DNA of 64,000 bases from Filimonas sp. (GCA_017306865.1 JAFKHH010000011.1:62001-126000); one strand, 5' to 3'; numbered from the stretch's first letter, positions 27,174-38,000 are shown. A program made the numbers and translations. The notes: a model not told the origin generated them from the sequence alone.

Positions 27174-28283
27174 ATGACTATCCTTCTTACAATACTCATC
27201 ATCATACTACTCTTCATTCTTGTTGTTGTGCTGTTTATGCGCCGTCCTGAATTTGGCGCTGCACCAACAGGCGCGCGTTTACAACGTATGCAGGCTTCGC
27301 CTAACTATACTAAGGGTCAATTTCAAAACATTCATTATACACCGCAACTGGCGGAAGGCCACAGCATGTTGAATGTGCTGTATCATTTCCTCTTCAAAAA
27401 AAGTAAGCGTGCAAGACCGGCAAAACGATTGCCTTCCGTTAAGACAAATTTATCTGAATTGCCATTGACAGAAAACATGCTCGTTTGGTTTGGCCATTCG
27501 TCTTATTATATGCAGCTAGATGGCAAACGTTTTTTAGTTGATCCTGTATTGAGTGGTAGCGCTTCTCCTATACCCGGTGGTAGTAAGTCATTCCCGGGTT
27601 CTGATATTTATACCGTAAACGATTTTCCTCCGCTGGATTATCTTGTTATCTCACACGATCATTATGATCACCTGGATTATAAAACGGTTGTACAACTAAA
27701 AGAAAAAGTGACTAAAGTAATTTGTGGCTTAGGTGTAGGTGCACACCTGGGGCGTTGGGGCTACTCACCGGATCAATTGATAGAGCTTGACCGTAATGAA
27801 GCGGCAAACCTTGAACCGGGCTTTACTTTACACACAACAACAGCACGGCATTTTTCCGGCAGAAGTTTTAAGCGTAACAGCACGCTTTGGTTATCTTATG
27901 TATTGCAAACGCCATCATTGAAAATATTCATAGGCGGTGACAGCGGTTATGATACGCACTTTGCTGAAATAGGCAAACAGTTTGGCCCTTTTGACTGGGC
28001 TATAATAGAGAATGGACAATACAATGAAGCATGGCATTACATACACATGCTGCCCGGCGAGGGCTTGCGTGCCGCAAAGGATCTGCAAACAAAGAACCTA
28101 CTAACAGTGCACCATGCAAAATTTGTACTGGCCAATCACGACTGGGATGAACCGCTCCGTACAATCAGCGAAGAATGCGCAGATGATCCATCCATCCGCC
28201 TCGCCACACCTATGATCGGCGAGCCTTTGTATTTGAGCAAAGAAGATCAGGTGTTTGAGAAGTGGTGGGAGGAGGTGGGGTAG
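27174..28283 (+). CDS. Metallo-beta-lactamase-fold hydrolase (UlaG / NAPE-PLD-like)
   Basis: A 369-aa protein with an N-terminal membrane anchor (residues 3-22). The MBL metal motif is ISHDHYDHLDY (159-169: His161, His163, Asp165, His166), with the later ligands in TTARHFSGR, GGDSGYDTHF and VHHAKF. The WFGHSSYYMQLDGKRFLVDP stretch at 105-124 is typical of the NAPE-PLD/UlaG branch, which cleaves phosphodiesters or lactones. The physiological substrate is unknown. Its 3' end is repeated, in decayed form, beyond the two small genes that follow. Confidence 0.85.
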   Translation: MTILLTILIIILLFILVVVLFMRRPEFGAAPTGARLQRMQASPNYTKGQFQNIHYTPQLAEGHSMLNVLYHFLFKKSKRARPAKRLPSVKTNLSELPLTENMLVWFGHSSYYMQLDGKRFLVDPVLSGSASPIPGGSKSFPGSDIYTVNDFPPLDYLVISHDHYDHLDYKTVVQLKEKVTKVICGLGVGAHLGRWGYSPDQLIELDRNEAANLEPGFTLHTTTARHFSGRSFKRNSTLWLSYVLQTPSLKIFIGGDSGYDTHFAEIGKQFGPFDWAIIENGQYNEAWHYIHMLPGEGLRAAKDLQTKNLLTVHHAKFVLANHDWDEPLRTISEECADDPSIRLATPMIGEPLYLSKEDQVFEKWWEEVG

Positions 28284-28332
28284 GATGTTGTTAAAGCGAT
28301 CGATTTTTAAAAAGCTATAAACAAAACTGTAT

Positions 28333-28734
28333 ATGTATATGCAGGATGATTTCGAAAAGATTCAGGAAATACTTAAATATAATTTTAAGCCTGATGAATT
28401 AAAACAGCAACTATTTGAATATCTATCTGCAATGAATGGAGAATTCGGAATCTCCAAAACAAGTACTGGTTATGATGTTTTAGTTTTGAATGAAATTACT
28501 TCGGAAGAGGAGTTGTATAAAATATCTGTGGATGATGAATTGGTAGTTTATAGGTATATGGTGGTTTATGAATTTGATGTTGATTTTTATTATCATGTTT
28601 ATATTGCCATTGGGATGTATGTTAGCAAGGGGATTGAGTCGCCTATGGCAGATAAATCTTTAGCAAAACTCAGGTATAATTCAGATTTGAGCTTGTTTGA
28701 TGTAGAATTTATAACTAATGAGTTTTATAAATAA
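28333..28734 (+). CDS. Small hypothetical acidic protein
   Basis: A 133-aa protein not recognised. It is acidic, aromatic-rich (FDVDFYYHVYIAIGMYV) and predicted cytosolic, with no signal peptide or clear domain. Its DNA is visibly more A+T-rich than the metallo-hydrolase before it. Size, composition and its position beside another small orphan gene and a decayed gene fragment resemble immunity-type genes left from toxin cassettes, but this is inference only. A second in-frame ATG occurs at 28339. Confidence 0.6.
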   Translation: MYMQDDFEKIQEILKYNFKPDELKQQLFEYLSAMNGEFGISKTSTGYDVLVLNEITSEEELYKISVDDELVVYRYMVVYEFDVDFYYHVYIAIGMYVSKGIESPMADKSLAKLRYNSDLSLFDVEFITNEFYK

Positions 28735-28844
28735 GTCGCTTTTTTGTTCACTATTTTCTTTGTTTGAGCAATACTGGATGAAGAAATGTATTCGTAGAGA
28801 TTTTATAAAAGATTGGAACCGAATATCTCTGTTAAAATAAAAGC

Positions 28845-29063
28845 ATGAATAATATTTTCACTGAATACCTTGAACGTAATGGATGGGAGGAAGTGAGCCC
28901 GTGTAGTTACAAGAATCAGAATTTTGGGAGTGAAATATTTTTTGACACTTCCAACCAGATCGAAATATATGCAAGTGATCAACGTCGGGTTGGCTCATAT
29001 TACCTAAAAGATGTGGAAGATTTAATAGAAATAGTTAAGAATATTGATCAATTTGGCCGGTAG
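28845..29063 (+). CDS. Small hypothetical protein
   Basis: A 72-aa protein with no identified family. It contains YLERNGWEE at the N-terminus, FFDTSNQIEIYASDQRRVG in the middle and a helical acidic end DVEDLIEIVKNID. The regular alternation suggests a small alpha/beta fold rather than a spurious frame. It is A+T-rich like its neighbour at 28333 and ends where the repeat of the metallo-hydrolase 3' end begins. It may be an orphan immunity-like protein; function unknown. Confidence 0.5.
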   Translation: MNNIFTEYLERNGWEEVSPCSYKNQNFGSEIFFDTSNQIEIYASDQRRVGSYYLKDVEDLIEIVKNIDQFGR

Positions 29064-29142
29064 CCGTTGCAATAGGTGAGTCTTTGTATTTCGACAACGA
29101 GAATTAAACGTTTAGGAAGCGATGAAAGGAGGTGGGGTAGGA
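29064..29142 (+). pseudogene. Decayed duplicate of the metallo-hydrolase 3' end
   Basis: In frame, 29064-29112 encodes VAIGESLYFDNEN, matching TPMIGEPLYLSKE of the gene ending at 28283. The last bases GGAGGTGGGGTAGGA are identical at both sites. Stop codons interrupt the copy. The two small genes at 28333 and 28845 thus lie between an intact and a dead copy of the same 3' end. The rest of the gap to 29274 shows no gene. Confidence 0.6.
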
Positions 29143-29274
29143 GCTTTGGCCAGATAAAGACGAGCTCTCATTTAATATATTAACCTTAATTTGAAATACA
29201 TTTTTTATTTTCACTGAAAGGAAGTAAACAATTATAATCTTCCTTCTTATATATTCAACCTTAAACCTAAAACT

Positions 29275-30690
29275 ATGCGAAATAAAACTATTCGTTTTAG
29301 ACTCTCATTGAGTATTGGTATTGCGTTAATATCCCTCTTAGTAAATTCCCTGGAAGCACAAGTTCAGTATGCAGACACAGCGTCTATGCTTGCACCTTAT
29401 TTACGTAAAACGAATGCAGAAGATGCTTATATCCCTTATATAGGTGCTACAAAAGCCGTTGATTTAGGTACTTTTGATTTAAAAGTTAACAGTATAAAAG
29501 TCGGTCGTGGTGGAGGATCGAATACAGTGAATATGGCCATAGGTTGGGACGCTTTGCTAAATAATACAAGCGGGGATTTGAATACGGCTATCGGTTATTA
29601 TACATTGCGAACTAATGCTGCTACTGATGCCACACAAAATACTGCTGTTGGCGCTTATTCTTTAGCAAATAATAATACATACGGTAATACAGGTATTGGG
29701 TCAAGAGCATTATACAACAATACTACAGGGTATGAAAATACAGGATTAGGGAGAAACGCGCTGGTTGCTAACACTACAGGTGTTTACAATTCGGCGTTAG
29801 GGTCTATGACGCTCTATAAAAATGTATCAGGAAATCGAAACGTAGCAGTCGGGAATGGAACGCTATTTAACAACACTGCATCTGATAATACATCTGTGGG
29901 AGCTTATTGTATGTATAGTAATTCTACCGGACGAAGTAATACCGCGCTGGGTATTTATTCCAGTTACAATAATACTTCGGGCTATAGCAATACGACAATA
30001 GGTTCGTCTGCATCCTTTACCAGTACAACTAGTTATAATAATACAGTAATAGGTTACAACGCGTTCTACGCTGGTACTGGGAGCAATAACACAATAATAG
30101 GAGCAAACGCGTCAACCGTAAATTCAGGAGATAATAGTGTCGTGTTAATAACAGATGGAAATGGTGGTGCGCGATTTTATTCCCCATCAAGTGGTAATAT
30201 TTTATTAGGTACAGTCGCAGACAACGGCAATAAGCTGCAAGTACAAGGTTCTGCCTCTATATCAGGTAATGTTACTATGTCAGATATCAACGGTGCCAAT
30301 GCTTATTTAAATGGTAAAGTTGGAATTGGTACGCCTATCCCATCTGGTAGCATTGCGCTTGCTGTTAATGGAGACATTAAAACGAAAAAAGTTATTGTCT
30401 CTCAAACTAGCTGGGCTGACTATGTTTTCGATTCATCGTATCAATTGCCAACGTTGGATTCCGTTGAATCTTTTATACAGACAAATAAGCGGCTGCCGGA
30501 TATGCCTTCAACAGCAGAAGTTACTAATAAAGGGTTGGATGTGGGAGAAATGCAAAAGCTATTGTTGAAAAAAGTAGAAGAACTAACACTGTATGTGATA
30601 GAACTAAAAAAGAAAAATGACAATCTTGAAACTGAAAATACGGATCTGAAGAAAAGAATGCAGGTAGTAGAGCAAAGAACCCGGCAATAA
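29275..30690 (+). CDS. Secreted protein with YadA-head-like repeats and tail-fibre-type C-terminus
   Basis: A 471-aa exported protein (signal 1-28, ending LEAQ). Residues 83-285 carry about eleven repeats of roughly 23 residues built on N-T-x-[ILV]-G-x-x-[AS] (NTAIGYYTL, NTAVGAYSL, NTGIGSRAL, NTGLGRNAL and so on), the pattern of trimeric adhesin heads. A conserved module follows: WADYVFDSSYQLPTLDSVE, then LDVGEMQKLLLKKVEELTLY and a terminal coiled coil. The same C-terminal module occurs in the protein at 53994, beyond the toxin operon. Likely a cell-surface or extracellular fibre; it may trimerise. Function not established. Confidence 0.75.
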   Translation: MRNKTIRFRLSLSIGIALISLLVNSLEAQVQYADTASMLAPYLRKTNAEDAYIPYIGATKAVDLGTFDLKVNSIKVGRGGGSNTVNMAIGWDALLNNTSGDLNTAIGYYTLRTNAATDATQNTAVGAYSLANNNTYGNTGIGSRALYNNTTGYENTGLGRNALVANTTGVYNSALGSMTLYKNVSGNRNVAVGNGTLFNNTASDNTSVGAYCMYSNSTGRSNTALGIYSSYNNTSGYSNTTIGSSASFTSTTSYNNTVIGYNAFYAGTGSNNTIIGANASTVNSGDNSVVLITDGNGGARFYSPSSGNILLGTVADNGNKLQVQGSASISGNVTMSDINGANAYLNGKVGIGTPIPSGSIALAVNGDIKTKKVIVSQTSWADYVFDSSYQLPTLDSVESFIQTNKRLPDMPSTAEVTNKGLDVGEMQKLLLKKVEELTLYVIELKKKNDNLETENTDLKKRMQVVEQRTRQ

Positions 30691-30700
30691 CATTGCCGGG
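30680..30700 (+). terminator. Hairpin overlapping the stop of the adhesin-like gene
   Basis: CCCGGCAAT (30680-30688) pairs exactly with ATTGCCGGG (30692-30700) around AAC, spanning the stop codon. An A-run follows on the plus strand rather than a T-run, so it is not a textbook intrinsic terminator; it may stabilise the 3' end or act for the opposite strand. Confidence 0.4.
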
Positions 30701-31180
30701 GCAAAAAAAATTTGCAAATGCCAAAAACTCCAAGTAGCTTAGCCAAATAATTGTGGTAAACCCTACTGCAATGTATAAAACCTTAAATCCTAATAAATGA
30801 ACACAAATGTACATCGAGCGCGATGCGCCGTCTGTCATGACTATTACAATTCCACAGTCGTGCTTATTTACCAATAGTTTATTTAAGAAGTTACAGGTAG
30901 TGATGTTTGATATGTCTGTTTTGACATGTAATGATATCGTTTCCATGATAAAATAATATCAGGCAGCATTGAAGTTCGTTTCATAGCAAAGCTCTATTGA
31001 GTACGTGGAGGGAATGAAATGTTTGGAACATTTTTGAATTAAATGACAACAATAATTATTAGATGATTATTTGTTGGTATAGATAACGTATCTGGGTAAA
31101 ACTTGAATTTAAAGTGATGAATTGAAACCCCTCACTTTAAATTTTATTATATAATATTTTTCAACCGCTAAACCCGGTCT
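30701..31180 (+). promoter_or_regulatory. 480-base A+T-rich leader of the RHS operon with a 12-bp inverted repeat
   Basis: No gene was recognised. AATTTAAAGTGA (31106-31117) and TCACTTTAAATT (31132-31143) form a perfect inverted pair just 38 bases before the first operon gene. It could be an operator or a leader hairpin. The operon promoter is presumably here; a specific Bacteroidota promoter motif could not be assigned with confidence. Confidence 0.45.
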
Positions 31181-33550
31181 ATGGCAGAGTATAGGGCACG
31201 TCTCTTTATTATGTTATTGGTATGTTTTTTTGTGCAAGCAATAAAAGCTCAGGATACTACCAATCAACAGCTTTTTCTTTTTAAGAAATACCCTTTTTTG
31301 AAAAGTGGTGTAATTGCAGAATTGAATCGAGACGGTATGCCGCCGGCTTCGATGAAAGATTCACTAAGTTTTAGTAAACTTAAGCCTGAGGTTGCCAATA
31401 AGTTTAATCATTTTGTGCAACAGCAATTTGGAACAGCAAGTGCTAAACAAGTATCGGGCTTATTAAAAGGTGCTGGCCCCGCTGCTTATTCGAACCAGGT
31501 TGTGGAAAGCAAATTAAGAGCTTTTATGTCTCTTAAAGATGGTGTGATACCCACACTCTCTGTTAACCAATCTTCCATTGATAAATTGCAGGCAATTAAC
31601 GAAACCAATTATCAGCCTGTTGCAGACTTTATATTCCCTTCTGTTACCAATAATACTTACCTCACGGGCAATACTACATTGCTGGGAATAAGCGTAAATG
31701 TAATAGGGAATTATAGCTATGCAGCAGGCGGTGGGATAGGTGCTTATGATAATTTTCATTTAAAGGTTCAATTTGATAAAGATGCCTATTTGAAGAATCT
31801 GCGTTCAAAAATGAATAGTGCCTATAGTATGGACAAGTTCTTTTTGCAGGATATACATATTGAATCTTTGGCAAATGACTATGTTAAGAATGAGTTAGCA
31901 GCTCAGTACAGCAAGTTGGGGCAACTTCCTGACGGGGTGAAGAAAATAATAGGAGATTCTACCCGTTTCACGACTGCTCTTCAGTTTGATAGTGCGCAAT
32001 TAATGGCCTATTTAAAAGACCAGAAAATTGAAATGAGTGGTAGCGAAAGAGATACATTTATTCATCGCTTCACTGCCATTAAAAATAATCTCGCAGCAAA
32101 AGGATTTGATGTCAATCATTTTATCAGGTACCAACAGGCGTTAAAAGGAAATATAACATCGCTGCTTAATAAGCCAAACATTGCTAGCGAATTATCTGAA
32201 AATGTGTTGCCTTTATCAGGTATTCAACGATTCTTTCTGCAATTAAAACAGTTTAAAATAGGCAGCTTTAGCCCGGATATAAATAAAAACCTGGCATCTT
32301 CAACATCCTTAGCAACCGGGTTTAATATGGGGTTCGAAAAGAAACTAAGACAATTAAATGTAACGGCCGGTTCCATGCAGTCATCTTCTGTATTTAGAGA
32401 CGTTCCGTCCAGCCAGGTGCTTGGTGCAAGTGTAACTCAATTCTTCTCAGCTTCTATAGCCACACTAAAAGGAGGAACTGTATCGGTTGCTCAATCCTTT
32501 AAGAAAGATATTGGTGATCAAGTGCCTGTCTTGCCAAAAAATACAGTCGCATTTACACTGTCGCAAGAATTTTCTATGGGAAAGCTAGGAAGTCTAACTG
32601 CGGATGTTTCGAAATCTTCCACGCAATATAACAATAGCGTAGAAGGTGATATGGAACACAGGTTGCAGAGTAAGAACGCTATCAATTATATAGGAGAAGA
32701 TTTTTGGCAAACCATAGCTGTTGCACTTAAGCATAACCTGGATATTGCTGACGCAGGATTTTCGGCAGAAACAAATATCAGAATGGCGGGCCTGGGATAT
32801 CAGCATCCATTGTCTAATGGGCTTTATGGTGGTAGATGGAAAATAGGCACAAAGATGAAGAAAGCATTTCTTAAAAGAAAATTGCAACTCAATCTTAGAC
32901 TTGATGCAAGGGATATGACGTATGGCTTGAGTGATATGCCTAAAATGGTAAACGTTGGCTGGCAACTGGATGGCCGTTACCGTTACTCCAAAACATGGGC
33001 ATTCACAATGCGTTGGTACAATAATCAAACAGATCAGCATCAGCACGGAATTTCGCAAAATTTAAATGCGATCCAGAAAATAGAGACAGGCGTGAATATT
33101 AATTATCGTATTGCCGGATTGCAGGCTATGACAAATGCTACAATGGGTTTTCAGCAAATGCGTTTGCAAGATATTTTACCTATTAAGTCCAATGCATTTA
33201 CCATGAGTATGAGCGATGCAATTGTTATAAAAAGAAGCGTGCTTAGTGCTACTACTTATCTTAACAAAGAATTGTCTTCTCAGAAAATTATTGGTGATCT
33301 GTTAAATGCAGATATCAATATTCAATATCCGATCACTAAAACACTTTCTCTTAATAATGCTGTCGTATATCTCAATAATGGTAGCGTAGCTCATCAGCTT
33401 GGGATAAGACAGGGAATTCAATTAAACCTGGGTAACCAGTTTGATTGCATGGGATATGTAGATGTAAGAAAAGACTTGATTGAGAATATTTATCCGGGCT
33501 TATATAGCAATTGCAGGGGTAATTTTTCTATCCGCTATACTTTTAAATAA
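31181..33550 (+). CDS. Exported protein, putative outer-membrane beta-barrel
   Basis: A 789-aa protein with a signal peptide (about 1-23, ending IKAQ). No named family was recognised. The N-terminal half is helical/mixed (KKYPFLKSGVIAELNRDG); from about residue 380 it becomes alternating polar/hydrophobic strands (GASVTQFFSASIATLKGGTV, GLGYQHPLSNGLYGGRWKIG) and ends in FSIRYTFK, with a terminal aromatic-type strand suited to outer-membrane insertion. It is the first gene of a tight operon running through the two giant RHS-type proteins; the next start follows its stop codon directly. Position suggests an export or anchoring role for those proteins; this is inference. Confidence 0.6.
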   Translation: MAEYRARLFIMLLVCFFVQAIKAQDTTNQQLFLFKKYPFLKSGVIAELNRDGMPPASMKDSLSFSKLKPEVANKFNHFVQQQFGTASAKQVSGLLKGAGPAAYSNQVVESKLRAFMSLKDGVIPTLSVNQSSIDKLQAINETNYQPVADFIFPSVTNNTYLTGNTTLLGISVNVIGNYSYAAGGGIGAYDNFHLKVQFDKDAYLKNLRSKMNSAYSMDKFFLQDIHIESLANDYVKNELAAQYSKLGQLPDGVKKIIGDSTRFTTALQFDSAQLMAYLKDQKIEMSGSERDTFIHRFTAIKNNLAAKGFDVNHFIRYQQALKGNITSLLNKPNIASELSENVLPLSGIQRFFLQLKQFKIGSFSPDINKNLASSTSLATGFNMGFEKKLRQLNVTAGSMQSSSVFRDVPSSQVLGASVTQFFSASIATLKGGTVSVAQSFKKDIGDQVPVLPKNTVAFTLSQEFSMGKLGSLTADVSKSSTQYNNSVEGDMEHRLQSKNAINYIGEDFWQTIAVALKHNLDIADAGFSAETNIRMAGLGYQHPLSNGLYGGRWKIGTKMKKAFLKRKLQLNLRLDARDMTYGLSDMPKMVNVGWQLDGRYRYSKTWAFTMRWYNNQTDQHQHGISQNLNAIQKIETGVNINYRIAGLQAMTNATMGFQQMRLQDILPIKSNAFTMSMSDAIVIKRSVLSATTYLNKELSSQKIIGDLLNADINIQYPITKTLSLNNAVVYLNNGSVAHQLGIRQGIQLNLGNQFDCMGYVDVRKDLIENIYPGLYSNCRGNFSIRYTFK

Positions 33551-34642
33551 ATGGCAATGAGTAGATATATATTTATAGTATTTTTTTTATTAATAACTAG
33601 TTGGGCAAACAGCCAGGTAACTATACAGTTTAGTCCTGAGATTTACGGAAAGACAGTTGATGGACTTTTCTCTGCGCGCTATACAAACGGTACTGCTGGC
33701 ACGAAGAATGTCGATATTAATATATCAGTAACTGAGCAAGCTGGAGGAGCACTTTGTAATATTCAGCTAACAGCTATTCAATTATTGCCCGGTAGCAATA
33801 TATTGAATGCAGGCCAGTCTAGGAAAGCTACAATTCATTTTTCTAACACAGATAGAGCCAGATTGGCTAAACAGACCAGCTATTTGCCAGGCGGGGCGTA
33901 CAGTTATTGTTTTGAAGTATCTGATTCTAAAACAGGCACAGTACTTGGCGAAAATTGTTTTGATGCAGACCTTACAGCTATATCAGCCTTTACGTTAATA
34001 AGCCCTGCGGACCAGGAAACGATTTGTGATAACAGACCTCTGTTTACTTGGCAACCCTTAGTGCCTTCTATGCCCGGTACAAATTATCAATTGGTTTTAT
34101 GTGAAATTAAAGAGCACCAGACACCGGAAGAAGCCTTGAATTACAATCTGCCACTTATAAATCAGCCAGCTATCACATCGCCGTTGTTAATCTACCCTTC
34201 AAACATGACAGCTTTAGAAAAGAAAAAAAAGTACGCGTGGCAGGTCTCAGCTTACAGAGAAAAAGTAATACTTCAGCGCTCTGAAGTATGGATATTCAAA
34301 TATGGATGTGAAGACAGTATAAAAGGTATTGATAACAATGGCTTCCGGGATATTGAAGACCTGGCGAAAGGAAATTTTTATATAGCAGATGGTATAATAA
34401 AGTTTGCGTTACAGAACCCTTATGCAGCGCAGATACTTACCTACCACATAACAGGGCTGTCGCAGAAAGATGCTGTTATAAAGCATTTACCAACAGTTAA
34501 GCTAAGGCAAGGAACGAATAATATCGTTATAGATATAAGTGAGAATAAATCGTTTGTAGATAGTGATTACTATCAACTTACTGTGATTATGCCGAATGGT
34601 GAAACAAAAAAACTTCGTTTTCAATATAAAAAGCAATTATAA
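33551..34642 (+). CDS. Secreted beta-sandwich protein of the RHS operon
   Basis: A 363-aa exported protein (signal ends near WANSQ). Two Ig/FnIII-like regions are suggested: residues 22-145, and 145-255 with ISPADQETICDNRPLFTWQP, then YQLVLCEI and YAWQVSAYRE, a pattern of FnIII-like domains in Bacteroidota surface proteins. No catalytic motif was seen. The start abuts the previous stop, and the stop overlaps the next start (TAATG). Operon position suggests an accessory to the large secreted proteins. Unknown function; an alternative start lies at 33557. Confidence 0.55.
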   Translation: MAMSRYIFIVFFLLITSWANSQVTIQFSPEIYGKTVDGLFSARYTNGTAGTKNVDINISVTEQAGGALCNIQLTAIQLLPGSNILNAGQSRKATIHFSNTDRARLAKQTSYLPGGAYSYCFEVSDSKTGTVLGENCFDADLTAISAFTLISPADQETICDNRPLFTWQPLVPSMPGTNYQLVLCEIKEHQTPEEALNYNLPLINQPAITSPLLIYPSNMTALEKKKKYAWQVSAYREKVILQRSEVWIFKYGCEDSIKGIDNNGFRDIEDLAKGNFYIADGIIKFALQNPYAAQILTYHITGLSQKDAVIKHLPTVKLRQGTNNIVIDISENKSFVDSDYYQLTVIMPNGETKKLRFQYKKQL

Positions 34643-35070
34643 TGCGCAATAGAGGTTATATAGTTTATGCGTTGTTGTCGGTAGCGCTATCATGCAAACA
34701 GCATACGAAAACGCATGCAGAAAAGACGTTTAACGATCAGTATAGAATAGAAGTGGCACAGGTGAAAGAGGTGAACTCTAATGCTTTTAGGGTAAGAGTA
34801 GAGCTTGTTGGAAAAATGGCAATGGGTAAATTAAATACTGATACCAAAATGGCTCTCCTGTATCACATGGATAGCGCCTTTTATCTACAAACAAAAGGGC
34901 ATGTGATTTATCCTGATAACGTAGAACCGGTAGCGACCGGCGATAAAAATAAATATGATTACCTCGTTTACTATAGCAAAGAGAAAACGGGCAAAGGTGA
35001 TGTTACTTTTTACTTTGATGACAGATTTATAACGGACAACCGTTACAACCTAGACATTCAAATTAACTAA
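34642..35070 (+). CDS. Small lipoprotein of the RHS operon
   Basis: A 142-aa protein with a lipoprotein signal: VALSC gives lipidated Cys18, followed by KQHTKTHAEKTF. The mature part is a compact beta-rich domain (YRIEVAQVKEVNSNAFRVRV, VTFYFDDRFITDNRYNLDIQ). No family was recognised. Its start overlaps the preceding stop and it lies 7 bases before the 2308-aa gene, so translation is probably coupled. It may be an outer-membrane assembly or inhibitor component; function unknown. Confidence 0.55.
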   Translation: MRNRGYIVYALLSVALSCKQHTKTHAEKTFNDQYRIEVAQVKEVNSNAFRVRVELVGKMAMGKLNTDTKMALLYHMDSAFYLQTKGHVIYPDNVEPVATGDKNKYDYLVYYSKEKTGKGDVTFYFDDRFITDNRYNLDIQIN

Positions 35071-35077
35071 CTGCAGA

Positions 35078-38000
35078 ATGATGTATATGAAACGGATTGT
35101 TACTAAGAGAAGACAAAAAATAATTGCACTTTTATTATTGTCACTTCAACTTATTCAGATGGTTGCCCCATCTGCAGCGTGGGCATTAACGAGTGGGCCA
35201 TCCCAGCCGGAAGCTAAAGGCTTTCAGCAGGCAGGTGTGTCAGATATGGTCGACCTTTTCACAGGTGATTTTAAATATAATATCCCATTGTTAGACGTAG
35301 ATGGGTATCCCGTTAATATCAATTACCAGGCTGGCGCCGGTATGGATGAAGAGGCGACTTGGGTAGGCCTTGGCTGGAACCTGAATGTGGGCAGTATTAA
35401 CAGGCAATTGCGCGGACTGGCAGATGATGCTGCCGGAGAATCAATCGTAACCGAACATTATACTAAACCAAAGATTACTGTTGGCGCGAAGCTGGAAGGG
35501 AAATTTGAAGCGAAAGGAAAAGGCGCTATTAAAGGATTGAATGGGTCAATGTCGTTGGGCATTTTTAGCGACAACTATACTGGTATTGGTGCAGAAGTGG
35601 GTGTGAATGCTGGTTTGTCTGCCGGTTTTGTAAATGGTGGAGACCTGACAGCTACGTTAGGACTAGGCGTAACGTCCAATACGCAGAGTGGTGTGGATAT
35701 GAATCCCTCGGTATCACTTACCTTAAGAGAAAAGGCGGCAAGCAACACAACAATAGACCCCAGGTTTTCTGCCAACCTTGGCTATAATACAAGAGGTGGA
35801 TTAAAAAGCCTCACTTTGGGAACAAGCTTTAGCGTCAGCTATGCTGATGAAATTGGTTCTTCAAGTGCAAGCTATGATATAGCAAGTTCTGTGATCAGTT
35901 ATAATACACCTGCTATAAACCCTAAGATCCAGATACCGTATAAAAGTACGTATGGTTCATTCAGTATAAGTGGAGGATTGGCAGGTGGAATATTTTTTAC
36001 GGGTGTTGGCGGAAATGGGTATAAAAACGTTAGGGAAATTAAGCAACGAATCAATAGTACGCCAGCCTATGGTTTTTTATATGCTGACCAGGCAAAAAGT
36101 AAAAAAGACGTAGTAACGGATTTTATAAGAGAAAAAGAATCTGCTATTATTCCAGACTTGCCAAATCTTGCGATGCCAGTACATACGCCAGATCTATTTT
36201 CTTATACCAACCAGTTTGGAAGTGGGCAATTCCGTCTTTACAGAAGCACTGGCGCCTATGCAGATAATGCAGTAGAAGATGAAGCAGGAGTTGCGACAAC
36301 CGGTGGAGATATTGGTTTCGGATTATATGGACACGCGGGTATTACGCATTTTGATGAAACTACTATAAACAAAACGGCCAAGTGGACCAAAGAAAATAAT
36401 TATTTACCTAAAGGTGATTTTGAATCTATCTCGTATACAAATCCAGCTAAAGAGCAGGTGTATTTTAAACAAGTAGGAGAGAAAAATATAGAAGATGAAG
36501 ACCTGGTAGCGGCATTGCAGGGAGATAAACCTGTTGCGATCAATATAGCTGGCCGCACAGCTAATAGTGTATTCAGTGCCGGTACAACCAATTATGGCAT
36601 TACTACTGCTATTGCAAAAAACAGGAAAGAATATAAAAGAACGATGATGCAGTATCTTACTGCTGGCGAAGCCGGTCGTCATGGATTGGAGCGTACGTTA
36701 AATAGTTATTCCGCTAACACATTCGGTTCATTTAGTGTTCCATCTTGCCACAAACCTGTCATTGCAAACGCATTGCCACGTACAGATGCAAGCAAACGTT
36801 CTTATCACCTATCAGAATTGACTGTTACCGACGATGGCGGTAAAAGAATGGTGTATGGGCTGCCGGTGTACAATGTAAAACAGGATGAATATAGCTTTGC
36901 TGTAGGAACACAATCTCAATGGGGGAATTATGATGCTGCCAGTCACCAGGTAGATGTACCTCGCAATGGAAATGCGATAGATCACTATAAAGGAATTGAT
37001 AATTATTTTCATAAAGAATCTATTCCTGCTTATGCAAGCTCATTTTTGCTAACATCTATCTTGTCGCCTGATTATGTAGATAAAACAGGAGATGGTATTA
37101 CTGATGATGATAATGGAACCGCTATCAAATTTGATTATACCAAATTGCCCTACTTATATAAATGGAGAACGCCTTATTCAAAGGCTACACTAAACCGTGG
37201 TAACCTGGCAGATCCGGATGATGACAAGGCCAGTTTTGTGTATGGTGAAAAAGAAGTATGGTACCTGAATGCAATCGAAACAAAAACGAAAGTTGCATAC
37301 TTTATTACAGAGGACAGGAATGATGGCCTGGGCGTGCAGGACATGTGGGGTGGAATAGATAAGAGTAATAAATTAAAAGTACTTAGAGAAATCCGTCTTT
37401 ATTCAAAAGCGGATATGACAACACCAATCAAGGTAGTACATTTTGAATATGGATATGAGCTTTGCAAAAATGTTCCCAATTTCAATGATGATTTTGCCGG
37501 TGCTTATCCTAAAAAAGGAAAGCTCACGCTTAAAAAGATCTATTTCACTTATGGTAATATAGATAAAGGTAAATTCCATCCTTATGTATTTAAATATGCC
37601 AATAATATAGACGATGGCGCCAATGATGCGAATGAAGTAGAGAAAAGTTATGCAAGTTATTCCGCAGATAGATGGGGTGTATATAAAAACCCATCTGATA
37701 ATTTGAGTGATGCGCAGTTGCGCTTAGAGAATGATGAATTCCCTTACACGTTGCAAAATAAAACGAAAGCGGATCAGAATGTGACCACCTGGCAATTGAA
37801 TAAAATTGAGCTGCCTACTGGTGGTACGATAGCTGTTACCTACGAATCTGATGATTATGCTTTTGTGCAAAACCGCCGGGCAATGGATATGGAACGTATT
37901 GATGCGTTCATTGATGGCAATAACAATGTAGTCAACTCGCTAAAGCAGGCTAAAGGTATTCGCATTCCTGTTACAGGCTACCCCGGTAATACGGATGCTA

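Noticed and set aside
29554-30130. Repetitive DNA in the adhesin-like gene considered as a CRISPR or satellite
   Set aside because: The repeats are protein-level 23-residue units in frame, with variable DNA and no constant repeat/spacer layout.
30680-30710. Intrinsic terminator with A-run
   Set aside because: The stem is perfect but the plus strand has an A-run instead of a T-run, so it is given only as a low-confidence hairpin.
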